From: Deltaproteobacteria bacterium
GTDB taxonomy: Bacteria > Myxococcota_A > UBA9042 > PHBI01
Length of the DNA stretch: 64,000 bases
Assembly: GCA_011526585.1 (NCBI GenBank)
Contig: WYBB01000255.1
Span: 62,001 to 126,000, forward strand
Direction of reading: 5' to 3'
In this document: positions 10,077 to 18,273 of the stretch, piece by piece
How the letters are laid out: every line of letters starts with the position of its first letter
How positions within the stretch are numbered: position 1 is the stretch's first letter
The notes under the pieces: model-generated
What the model saw: the letters and a program-made list of their open reading frames with translations, nothing else
Database searches by the model: none
Told to the model about the DNA's origin: nothing
Made by a program: the position numbers and the translations under genes

Positions 10077-12458
10077 ATGGCACGCACGACACGGCTCCAG
10101 GGCGGGCTCAACCTCGCCCTCGTCATCCTCGCGACGGTGGTCATCGCCGTCGTGCTCAACGTCCTGCTCGGCGGCATGCGCGTGCGCTTCGACCTGTCGG
10201 AGAACCAGGTCAACGTGCTCTCGCAGGCGTCGAAGGACGCGGTCGAGGCGCTAGACGACCTCGAGGTGCGCCTCTTCATCTCGCCCGACCTGCCCGAGAC
10301 GATCCCCTTCGGCCCGGGTGGGCGCGACGTACGAATCCAGGGTCTCGCGCAGAAGCTGCGCGACAAGATCGAGGAGTACAAGGCCTACGGCACCAACATG
10401 ACGGTGACCGAGGTGACCGACGACGTGGTCAACGAGGCCGAGAAGCTCAAGATCAAGGCGTTCACCGGCGAGGGCGCCTCGCTCTCGAAGGAGGGGAGGC
10501 TCGAGCTGGCGCGCTACGTGCTGGGCGTGAGCTTCCATTACAAGAACGCGACCGAGGTCTTCGAGCTGGCGCTCGAGCCCGAGTACTACGAGTTCGAGAT
10601 CACCAAGCGCCTCTTGCGCCTCAAGGACAAGGCCGAGAGCGCGCTGACCATGAAGGACGTGCTGGCGACCGGCAAGGACCTGGCCGAGGCGGCGGCGGCG
10701 TGCACGACCGCGCTGGAGGCGGCCGCCGGTCCCGAGGGGGACAACAACCCGCTGGCGATGATGCTCAACCCCGAGGCGGCCGAGGCCAAGGTGAGCGCGC
10801 TCAAGGCGGCGGCCCCGAAGATCGGCGAGGCCTGCGGCAAGCTCGACGCGCCGCTGGCCAAGGCCAAGACGCTCGAGAAGAAGAACCCGCAGCTCGACCG
10901 CATGCGCCTCATCGCCAACGCGCTCGGCGAAGAGAGCCGGGCGTTCGTCGGCGCGCTCGGCGGGCAGACCCCGCCCGAGGGCGGGCAGGTCATGCAGAGC
11001 CATCAGCGCCTCGTGCAGATCGGCAAGGCGATGGCCGAAGAGCGCGAGGAGCTCGAGGACACGCCCGGGCGGCGGCGCATCGGCTTCGTGTGCAACGCGA
11101 CCACCTTCTGCCCGTTCCCCGACGACAAGAAGCTGATCCCCGACGAGCTCAAGGGCGCCATCACGCAGCAGAACCCGATGCTGCAGAACATCCTGCCGGT
11201 CTTCGATCGCATCCAGCAGGAGATGAACATGGTCCTGCAGCAGATCAACCAGGGGCTCTTCAAGGCGCGCGGCTTCGACATCACGCGCGTCGACCTCGAC
11301 GAGGAGATCCCCGACGACGTGCAGGCGCTGGTCGTCTTCGGCGCCAAGAGCTCGTTCTCCGATTATCAGCTCTATCAGATCGATCAGTTCGTGATGCGCG
11401 GCGGCAGCCTGGTCGCCTTCCTCTTCCCGTTCGACGTGAAGCTGCAGCTCATGAACACCAAGGGCGAGCTCGACGAGTCGGGTCAGCTCGTCAAGAACGC
11501 CTCGAACATCGACGACCTGCTGGCGCACTGGGGCATCAAGCCGACGAAGAAGCTCGTCGTCGACGGCGTGGAAAACGGCGAGGTCGTGCTCTACGCGCAG
11601 GTGCAGGCGTTCGGGCGCGGCTTCGTGCAGCAGGCGGCGTTCGCGTATCCGGCGCTGCCGACCTTCAAGGAGTTCGACACCTCCGACCCGCTGGTGCGCG
11701 CGACGACGAGCCTCACCCTGCCCTACCCGACCAGCCTCGAGCTCGCGGACAAGCCCGGCGTCGAGCTGGCGGCGCTGGTGAAGTCGAGCCCGGGCGCGGT
11801 GCAGGTCGATGATCCGGCCTTCCCGATGTACCCGCCGCAGGCCCAGGAGCAGGCGCTGGCGGGCAAGGCGGGCGAGGGTCCGCTGACGGTGGCGGCGCTC
11901 GCCAAGGGCACGCTCGAGAGCTGGTTCAAAGGCAAGGAGGCGCCGGCCAAGCCGGCGAAGGCCGACGGCGAGGACGACGCCAAGACCGACGAGCCGGCGG
12001 TGCCGGGCCAGGAGCACGCGCGGCTGGACAGCGGCAACGGGCGGGTGCTGGTGGTGGGCTCGAACCTCGGGCTCCTGCCGCTGTCGACCGACGCGATCTT
12101 CGAGGGCTTCAACATGAGCATGATCGCCGGCCAGGGCGGCGGCATCGAGCACTTCGAGACGTTCCGCGGCTATCAGGTCAACTACCAGAACTGGTCGATG
12201 CGCATCGGGCAGGTGCAGCACACGCTGCAGTCGAACCTGCAGTTCCTGCAGAACGTGCTCGACTGGAGCGTGCAGCGCGAGGGCCTGGCGGAGCTGCGCA
12301 GCAAGCAGTACGCGCCGCGGCCGCTCTCGGTGATGGACGGCGGTGACAAGGCGCTGATCAAGGTGCTGGGGCTGGTGCTGCCGGCCGCCCTGTTCCTGGG
12401 GCTCGGCGGCCTGTGGATCCTGCGGCGGCGGGCGCGCACGCGCAAGCTGGCGCTCTGA
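10077..12458 (+). CDS. GldG-like ABC auxiliary membrane protein (793 aa)
   Basis: An N-terminal membrane helix (NLALVILATVVIAVVLNVLL, residues ~12-31) is followed by a large periplasmic region and a C-terminal helix (VLGLVLPAALFLGLGGLWIL) with an Arg-rich end. The parts 'FDLSENQVNVLS' and 'VQALVVFGAKSSFSDYQLYQIDQFVMRGGSLVAFL' match the Gldg/ABC_transp_aux family, where a Rossmann-like domain is flanked by membrane anchors. Residues ~180-330 are an Ala/Lys/Glu-rich helical insertion with scattered Cys that is not usual for the family. It probably forms a complex with the permease. Confidence 0.85.
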   Translation: MARTTRLQGGLNLALVILATVVIAVVLNVLLGGMRVRFDLSENQVNVLSQASKDAVEALDDLEVRLFISPDLPETIPFGPGGRDVRIQGLAQKLRDKIEEYKAYGTNMTVTEVTDDVVNEAEKLKIKAFTGEGASLSKEGRLELARYVLGVSFHYKNATEVFELALEPEYYEFEITKRLLRLKDKAESALTMKDVLATGKDLAEAAAACTTALEAAAGPEGDNNPLAMMLNPEAAEAKVSALKAAAPKIGEACGKLDAPLAKAKTLEKKNPQLDRMRLIANALGEESRAFVGALGGQTPPEGGQVMQSHQRLVQIGKAMAEEREELEDTPGRRRIGFVCNATTFCPFPDDKKLIPDELKGAITQQNPMLQNILPVFDRIQQEMNMVLQQINQGLFKARGFDITRVDLDEEIPDDVQALVVFGAKSSFSDYQLYQIDQFVMRGGSLVAFLFPFDVKLQLMNTKGELDESGQLVKNASNIDDLLAHWGIKPTKKLVVDGVENGEVVLYAQVQAFGRGFVQQAAFAYPALPTFKEFDTSDPLVRATTSLTLPYPTSLELADKPGVELAALVKSSPGAVQVDDPAFPMYPPQAQEQALAGKAGEGPLTVAALAKGTLESWFKGKEAPAKPAKADGEDDAKTDEPAVPGQEHARLDSGNGRVLVVGSNLGLLPLSTDAIFEGFNMSMIAGQGGGIEHFETFRGYQVNYQNWSMRIGQVQHTLQSNLQFLQNVLDWSVQREGLAELRSKQYAPRPLSVMDGGDKALIKVLGLVLPAALFLGLGGLWILRRRARTRKLAL

Positions 12459-12474
12459 GCGAGCGAGGACGGAG

Positions 12475-14424
12475 ATGAAGAAGTCGACGATCTTCCTGTT
12501 GGCGGCCGCGGTGGTGCTGGCGGTGGTGGCGTTCATCGCGACGCGCAAGAGCGGCCCGGAGGCGCCCAAGAAGCTCGACATCGCCGGCTACGCGAGCGAG
12601 AGCGAGCTCGAGGCCGAGAAGAAGCTCGGGCTCATGGACGCGCGCCCGACGATCAAGCACCCGATCGACGAGGTTGTCATCGAGAAGTCCGACGTGACGA
12701 TCCGGCTCGTGCGCGACGGCGAGGGCGAAGAGGCGAAGTGGCGGCTGGCCGCGCCGGTCGAGGCGCCCGCGGTGAAGTACCAGGTCGAGCAGCTGATCGA
12801 GCTCTTCAAGACGAAGACGACGCGCATGGACGCGCGGGCGATCCAGGAGAAGGACTGGCCGCTCTTCGACTTCGAGGCCGAGCGGCGGATCGGGCTGACG
12901 CTCAAGTCCAAGGGCGCGGTCTGGAACGGGGTCGATCTCGTGGTCGGCCAGGTCGTCAAGGACGGCGAGCCGGGCGGCGAGGAGAGCGTCAAGGGCACCT
13001 GGGTCATGGTCAAGGGCGACGCGGCGACGGCCTTCCTCATCGCCGACAAGGACCTGCGCACGCCGGCCAACAAGACGGTGGCCGACCTGCGCGACAAGAA
13101 GGTCTTCGACTTCGAGGCCGACCAGGTGAGCCGCATCGAGATCGCCGATCCGAGCGGCGGCAAGGTCGTGCTGGTCGGTGAGACCGTCGAGACCCCGCCG
13201 GCGCCGGACGCGGGCGAAGACGCCAAGCCGACGAAGTCGACGACCTGGACGCTGAGCGAGCCGGCCGGCGTCAAGGGCGACGCGGGGATCTCCGCGCTGG
13301 CGCGCAACCTCGCCAACCTGCGGGTCAACGAGTTCGTGCCGCTGGCCGAGGCCAAGGACGAGGCCAAGCAGGCGCTGGCCGGGGCGACGTGGAAGATCGC
13401 GGCGAAGGTCGGCGACAAGGAGGTCCGGCTGCTGGTGAGCGAGGCGAGCAAGGAGCCGATCTGGGCGCAGGTCGAGGGCCGGGACGAGCTGATGACGCTC
13501 GCGAGCTACGCGGCCAACAACGTCCGCAAGGGGCTCGACGAGCTCAAGGACAAGACGATCTGGGACCTGGACAAGGACGCGCTGAGCGCGCTCAAGCTGA
13601 AGGGGGACGCCGGGCCGATCGCGATCGAGAAGGGCGAGGCGGGCTGGCGTTTCGTCGAGCCGCCGGTGGCGTTCGCCGCCGACCCGGGCTCGTTCGCGAC
13701 GAGCGGGGCCAAGCTCACGGCGGTCCGCTGGGCGAAGCCCGCGGAGCTCGAGGCGGCGCGCGCGGCGCTCGCGACGCCGGAGATCCAGGCCGAGGTCAGG
13801 GCCGGCGCGGCGAGCTACGCGCTGACGATCTCCGCCGTCATCGCCGATCCCGCCGGCGGCGGCGCGCAGAACCGCTGGGCGGTGCTGGGCGAGGTCGCAA
13901 CGGCTGAGCCGTTCCTGATCTCGGACTTCGTCGCCAAGCGCTTCGTCACCACGGTCGACGCGCTGCGCAACAAGAAGCTCCTGCCCCAGGGCAAGGACGC
14001 GATCGCCTCGGTGTCGATCCAGCTCGCCGGACAGACCGAGGTCGCGACCCTCGAGCGACCGTCGACCGGCGGCGAGCTGATGCTGGTCGCGCCGCCGGCG
14101 GGCAAGGTGCAGAACGACGAGGCCGTGCGCACCATCGCCTCCACGCTCGGTGTGCTCGAGGCGAAGAGCTTCCACGACGGCGCGACGACCGAGGTGACCG
14201 GGCTCACGCCGGACAAGGCGAGCAAGGTGGTCATCAAGTACCAGGACGGCGCGAGCGCCACCTTGTGGCTCTCGGCGACGAGCGCGGGCGACGGCGCGGT
14301 CTACGCGCTGGTCGATCAGGGACCGCTCGCCAACGTGCCGGTCGCGGTCAACGAGTACCAGGCGAAGAACGTCGCCAAGTCGCTCGACGAGCTCACCAAG
14401 GACGCCGAGCTCCCGAGCGAATAG
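12475..14424 (+). CDS. DUF4340 domain-containing envelope protein (649 aa)
   Basis: An N-terminal membrane anchor (FLLAAAVVLAVVAFIATRKSG) precedes a long periplasmic chain of repeated alpha/beta units such as 'WRLAAPVEAPAVKYQVEQLIELF' and 'WTLSEPAGVKGDAGISALARNL', the pattern of DUF4340. Genes of this family usually follow a GldG-like gene, as here (16-nt gap). The exact role is unknown; it is inferred to be a periplasmic accessory of the exporter. It ends 1 nt from the convergent rlmN-like gene. Confidence 0.85.
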   Translation: MKKSTIFLLAAAVVLAVVAFIATRKSGPEAPKKLDIAGYASESELEAEKKLGLMDARPTIKHPIDEVVIEKSDVTIRLVRDGEGEEAKWRLAAPVEAPAVKYQVEQLIELFKTKTTRMDARAIQEKDWPLFDFEAERRIGLTLKSKGAVWNGVDLVVGQVVKDGEPGGEESVKGTWVMVKGDAATAFLIADKDLRTPANKTVADLRDKKVFDFEADQVSRIEIADPSGGKVVLVGETVETPPAPDAGEDAKPTKSTTWTLSEPAGVKGDAGISALARNLANLRVNEFVPLAEAKDEAKQALAGATWKIAAKVGDKEVRLLVSEASKEPIWAQVEGRDELMTLASYAANNVRKGLDELKDKTIWDLDKDALSALKLKGDAGPIAIEKGEAGWRFVEPPVAFAADPGSFATSGAKLTAVRWAKPAELEAARAALATPEIQAEVRAGAASYALTISAVIADPAGGGAQNRWAVLGEVATAEPFLISDFVAKRFVTTVDALRNKKLLPQGKDAIASVSIQLAGQTEVATLERPSTGGELMLVAPPAGKVQNDEAVRTIASTLGVLEAKSFHDGATTEVTGLTPDKASKVVIKYQDGASATLWLSATSAGDGAVYALVDQGPLANVPVAVNEYQAKNVAKSLDELTKDAELPSE

Positions 14425-14425
14425 C

Positions 14426-15517
14426 TCAGGTCGGGTGAGCGCGCGCCGCGAGCATGCCGCAGGCCGCGTGGCGCGCGCGGCCTCCCGAGTAGCGGCGCAC
14501 CACGGGCACGCCCAACGTGCGCAGCCGATCGCGGAAGCGATCGAGCTCGGCCTGATCGACGCGTCGCAGTCGAAGCGGCGAAGGCTCGCCCGCGGGCAGC
14601 GGCAGGTCGCTCGGGCCATCGTTGAGATCGATGATGTTGAGCTTGATCGGCACGCCTTCGAAGAGCTCGCGCAGCGCGGCGATCTCGTCGTCGCCGGTGT
14701 TCTCGCCGGCGAGCACCACCCAGGCGACGGTGACGCGCTCGCCGGTCGCCTGCGCGTGCGCGCGGATCGCCGCGGCCAGCTCGGGCACGTCCCACTTGCG
14801 CGTCACGGGCAGGAGGCGACGCCGGCGCTCGGAGATCGCCGAGGTGAGCGACACGACCAGGCGATAGCGGTGTCCCTCGGCGGTGAAGCGGCGGATCTCG
14901 GGCACGAGCCCGACCGTCGAGATCGAGATCGCGCGCGCCGCGATGCGCCCGCCGCACGGATCGGAGAGGATCGCGGCCGCGCCGAGCACGGCGTCGTAGT
15001 TGTGGAACGGCTCGCCCTGCCCCATGAACACGGCGCCGGTGATGCGCGCGCCGTCGGGCAGCTCGTCGCGCACCTGGCAGAACGCCGAGACGATCTCCCA
15101 CGCGGCGAGGTTGCGCCCGAGCCCGAGCCGACCCGTGGCGCAGAACACGCAGCCCATGGCGCACCCCACCTGCGAGGACAAGCAGATGCTGTAGCGCCCG
15201 GGCGCCTCGAGCGGGATGCGCACCGCCTCGGACAGGGCTCCGTCGGGCGAGCGCAGGAGGTACTTCACGAAACCGTCGCTCGGGTCCTCGGCGCGCTCGA
15301 CGACCTCGACGCGCGCGAGCGACACGCAGCGCTCGAAGACCTCCTGGACCGCGCGCGGTACGCTCGTGCGCTTGGGTCGCTGCCGCGGGTCGAAGGCCAG
15401 GTGCCAGGCGAGGAGACTGCGCGCGTGCGCGAGCGTGGCCGGGGCGCCGGCGGCGGTCAGGTGTGCGTGCAGCGTCGCGGGCGTGAGCCCGTGCAGGTTG
15501 ACCCGGTCGGTCGTCAT
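14426..15517 (-). CDS. rlmN: RlmN/Cfr-family radical SAM RNA methyltransferase (363 aa)
   Basis: The family methylates C2 of an adenosine in 23S rRNA and tRNA. The 4Fe-4S motif CxxxCxxC is at C119, C123 and C126 (VGCAMGCVFCATGRLG). The two extra catalytic cysteines are present: C112 in ICLSSQVG and C353 near the C-terminus (HAACGML). The GQGEP-like SAM motif is GQGEPFHN. The N-terminal helical domain is short but recognisable. Its start overlaps the stop of the glutamine-synthetase-like gene (ATGA). Genomes of this type often have more than one RlmN paralogue, so this may not be the housekeeping copy. Confidence 0.82.
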   Translation of the reverse strand: MTTDRVNLHGLTPATLHAHLTAAGAPATLAHARSLLAWHLAFDPRQRPKRTSVPRAVQEVFERCVSLARVEVVERAEDPSDGFVKYLLRSPDGALSEAVRIPLEAPGRYSICLSSQVGCAMGCVFCATGRLGLGRNLAAWEIVSAFCQVRDELPDGARITGAVFMGQGEPFHNYDAVLGAAAILSDPCGGRIAARAISISTVGLVPEIRRFTAEGHRYRLVVSLTSAISERRRRLLPVTRKWDVPELAAAIRAHAQATGERVTVAWVVLAGENTGDDEIAALRELFEGVPIKLNIIDLNDGPSDLPLPAGEPSPLRLRRVDQAELDRFRDRLRTLGVPVVRRYSGGRARHAACGMLAARAHPT

Positions 15518-16695
15518 CGCGCCCTGGTGTCGCCGAGTGAGCCGAGGCTCTCGATCAGCTCGAGGCCGAGGAGCTCCTTGAGCTTCGACGACTGGCCCGC
15601 GCGATGCGCCGCCTCGAGCAGGGTCTGCGCCGGCGGCAGACGGCTCGCCGGGGCGCTCGCGCCCTCCATCGCTTCGCCTCCGAGCCCGAGCACGGCCGCG
15701 AGCAGACTGTACGGGTTGGCGCAGGCGTCGGCGCCGCGGATCAAGATCGTCGCGCCCCCATCACCGCGCGCCGAGGGTCCGCGCCTGACGAGCGGCGGCT
15801 CGGGCATGACGTAGCTGTGCAGGGTGCTGCGCATGACGAGCTCGAGGCCGCCGATCTCCGCCTCCAGGGCGGTGACGAAGGCGCGCCCCGCCGGCGCGAG
15901 GCCGTCCTTTTCGAGCGCGTCGTCGAAGGCCGAGGTGCCGTCGCGTGACAAGGACACGTAGAGGTCGAGGCGGCTGCGCGGGGCGGACCACGGGAAGGGC
16001 GCGAAGGTCGCGGCGGCCCCGTACGAGAGGGCGACGTCGTGCACCACGCGGCGGTGGGTGACGATGGCGTCGGCCAGGCTGAGCGGGTCGACCCAGTCGA
16101 GCTCGAGGCAGAAGCGGCCGTCGGCGCCGAGGAAGTGCGCACGCCAGGCGATGCCGAGGGCCTCGAGCGCGTGCGCCGTCTCCTCGCCGAGCACGCGGAT
16201 CCGGCGCTGGTCGTCGAGCGGGTGGTCGTCGTCGGGCGCGGCGAGCCAGTGATGCTGCAACGTGGCGCCGACGTAGAAGAGCGAGCCGAGCCGGGTGGCC
16301 CGCCCGAGCGTGCGCTTGAGCGCGGTGCGGGAGCAGAGCGCCGACGGCGAGCCGTCCGCTCGCAGGATCTCGCAGATGATGCGCGCCACCCCGCGCCCCT
16401 CGCCGAGCGAGGAGGACACGCGCGGCAGCAGGCTGAAGGTCGCGGCGTCGGGCGCGAGGTGGACCTCGTCGAGGGGGCGCTGACCCGCCTGGACGGCGGC
16501 CCCTTCGAAGGCCTCGCCGAGCGCCTCGGGCGCGACGACGAAGCCATCCTCCAGCGCCTGATCGAGCGCGTCGACCGGCACCGTGACGCTCTGCGCCCGC
16601 CCGAGCGGATCGACCGCCCACAGCTCGACGGTGCGCACGCCGCGCTCGTGCGCCTTCTGCAGGACGAAGCGACCGCTGCCGCCACCCTCAACCAT
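15514..16695 (-). CDS. degenerate glutamine synthetase-like protein (393 aa)
   Basis: The fold-level pattern of glutamine synthetase is visible in order: beta-grasp start 'VRTVELWAVDPLGRAQSVTV', then 'LLPRVSSSLGEGRGVARIICEI', then 'LELDWVDPLSLADAIVTHR' followed by VVHDVAL, which aligns with the EID..DAL.MAD..M region. Key catalytic parts look lost: the PE.E metal-ligand strand is replaced by YVGATLQHHW, the G-M-H-V-H segment by RLDLYVSLSRDG, and the R-L-V-P-G substrate Arg loop by LHSYVMPEPP. It is therefore probably inactive as a ligase and may be a sensor or regulator. The start at 16695 overlaps the regulator gene by 8 nt; the longer frame to 16824 is shadow. Confidence 0.7.
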   Translation of the reverse strand: MVEGGGSGRFVLQKAHERGVRTVELWAVDPLGRAQSVTVPVDALDQALEDGFVVAPEALGEAFEGAAVQAGQRPLDEVHLAPDAATFSLLPRVSSSLGEGRGVARIICEILRADGSPSALCSRTALKRTLGRATRLGSLFYVGATLQHHWLAAPDDDHPLDDQRRIRVLGEETAHALEALGIAWRAHFLGADGRFCLELDWVDPLSLADAIVTHRRVVHDVALSYGAAATFAPFPWSAPRSRLDLYVSLSRDGTSAFDDALEKDGLAPAGRAFVTALEAEIGGLELVMRSTLHSYVMPEPPLVRRGPSARGDGGATILIRGADACANPYSLLAAVLGLGGEAMEGASAPASRLPPAQTLLEAAHRAGQSSKLKELLGLELIESLGSLGDTRAR

Positions 16696-17419
16696 CGTGT
16701 CCCTCCTGCGGCTCGCCGTCGCCGCCACCCGCGTCGGCCACCGACGCCGTCCCTGGCGACCAGCGATAGCCGACATGGCGGATCGTCTGGAGCCAGCTCG
16801 CCGCCGGGTGACCGAGCTTGGCACGGATCCGCCGGACGTGGATATCGACCGTGCGCGACCCCCCGTAATAGTCCCAGCCCCACACGCGCGCGAGCAGCTG
16901 TTCGCGCGAAAACGCCTGATCGGGGTGCGCGACGAGGAAGCGCAGGAGCTGGAACTCCTGATAGGCGAGGTCGAGCGGCGCGCCGTCGAGCGTCGCCGTG
17001 AAGCCGCGCTGATCGATCACCAGCCCGCCGACCGCGAGCAGGCTGCCGCGCTGCGTGACCGCCGGCCGATTGAGCATGCGTCTCAGCCGCGCCGCCAGCT
17101 CCTCCTTGTGAGCCGGTCGCACGCAGAAGTCCGTCAGGCGCTTCAAGAGCGCGGCGTCGCGCAGCTCGTCGGCGTCTACCGCGGCGAGGAGCGGCGTCGC
17201 CTCGGTGCCGGGGCCGCCGCGGATCCGCTCGACGGTGCCGGCCAGCGCGCCGCGGGCGACGTCGATCACGATGACGTCGGGGGAGTGCACCGCCAGCTCG
17301 TCGATCGGCTCGTCCCTGGCCGCGACGCGCACACGCCACCCCGCCAGGCGCAAGGCCTGGACGACGGGGCTCGGGTCGATGGCGACGGCGATGATCGATT
17401 CCAAGGTCGGCGCTCCCAC
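16688..17419 (-). CDS. OmpR/GlnR-type winged-helix response regulator, atypical receiver (243 aa)
   Basis: Residues ~125-225 form a Trans_reg_C winged helix (LAYQEFQLLRFLVAHPDQAF, then SREQLLARVWG and TVDIHVRRIRAKLG). The N-terminal ~115 residues look like a receiver that lacks the paired acidic residues (AVAIDPSP) and has Arg for the invariant Lys (FCVRPAHKEE), though an Asp at VIVIDVARG remains. No histidine kinase is next to it. It is probably an orphan regulator that works without normal phosphorylation, like actinobacterial GlnR. It is the first gene of a coupled operon with the glutamine-synthetase-like and RlmN-like genes. Confidence 0.82.
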   Translation of the reverse strand: MGAPTLESIIAVAIDPSPVVQALRLAGWRVRVAARDEPIDELAVHSPDVIVIDVARGALAGTVERIRGGPGTEATPLLAAVDADELRDAALLKRLTDFCVRPAHKEELAARLRRMLNRPAVTQRGSLLAVGGLVIDQRGFTATLDGAPLDLAYQEFQLLRFLVAHPDQAFSREQLLARVWGWDYYGGSRTVDIHVRRIRAKLGHPAASWLQTIRHVGYRWSPGTASVADAGGGDGEPQEGHDG

Positions 17420-17468
17420 TCCCTCCCGCAGCCTCGATGAGGATCGCTGCGCGCGACCCTATCGACGG

Positions 17469-18071
17469 TCACGGCTTGTTGCGTCCGAGCTTCTGCAGGT
17501 TCGACTTCACGCGCTGGAGGTTCTGCTCGGCGCGCACGCGCGCGTTCTTCAGGCGCACCGCCTCGTCGGACGCGAGCGTGGCGAACCAGAGGTCACCGCT
17601 CTTGCGGAAGCTGACCTCGTCGCCGCCGAAGGTGCGGATGGTGGCGACCTGACCATCCTCGGACAGCTCCTCCGAGCGCACGTGCGCCGCCACCTCGCCG
17701 AGGAAGCCCGGCGCCTCGGGCGACGGGCGCAGGAACGACTGGAAGAGCGCTCTGGGCGAGTCCAGCTCGCCGCGGGTCGCGCCGCCGATCGCCGCCAGCG
17801 CCTTGTCCGCGTCCTCCTTGGGATAGGCCGCCTTGATCTCGTGGAGCACGATGCGCTCGGCGGTGAGCCAGCGCTCGAACTCGCCGCGCACGTCCGGGTG
17901 CAGGAGCTCCCACATCGCGTCGACGTCGCCCGCCGAGCGCACGTGCACCCAGCGATAGTGGAGCTGCGTCGGGCTCGACTGGTCACCCTCGGGCAGCGAG
18001 CACGCCGATGACGCCAGGCCCATCGCCAACCCCATGATCATGCAGAGACTGACGCGGCGCCCCTTGGACAT
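17469..18071 (-). CDS. predicted lipoprotein of unknown function (200 aa)
   Basis: The start is placed at the ATG at 18071, giving a signal sequence MSKGRRVSLCMIMGLAMG followed by ASSAC, a loose lipobox. The frame is open to 18503, but that part overlaps the divergent gene's promoter. The mature part contains 'YRWVHVRSAGDVDAMWELL' and a later 'SFRKSGDLWFATL', which resembles NTF2-like/DUF4878-type folds, and it ends in a basic helix (RAEQNLQRVKSNLQKLGRN). Function unknown. It lies 49 nt upstream of the regulator gene on the same strand and may share its transcript. Confidence 0.65.
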   Translation of the reverse strand: MSKGRRVSLCMIMGLAMGLASSACSLPEGDQSSPTQLHYRWVHVRSAGDVDAMWELLHPDVRGEFERWLTAERIVLHEIKAAYPKEDADKALAAIGGATRGELDSPRALFQSFLRPSPEAPGFLGEVAAHVRSEELSEDGQVATIRTFGGDEVSFRKSGDLWFATLASDEAVRLKNARVRAEQNLQRVKSNLQKLGRNKP

Positions 18072-18158
18072 GCGGCGCACCCTAACCTGCACCCCGAGGT
18101 TCCACAAGCGCCTCTTGCGGGCCTGCGTGGCGGCCGAGAGCGTCTTCGAGGAAATTCG

Positions 18159-18187
18159 TTGGATCCCCGATCCCTCATCCCTATAAT
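18159..18187 (+). promoter_or_regulatory. strong sigma70-type promoter
   Basis: TTGGAT (18159-18164), a 17-bp spacer and a perfect TATAAT (18182-18187). It is about 85 nt before the ATG of the Cys-rich lipoprotein and is the best consensus promoter in the window. High expression of that gene is expected. Confidence 0.75.
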
Positions 18188-18273
18188 CCCGCGTTCGCGC
18201 TCGCCCCCCTGGCGCGGCGAGCGCACCCAACACGCGGCGACCGACGACGGTCGGCGAAGACGTCGAGGCGGAC

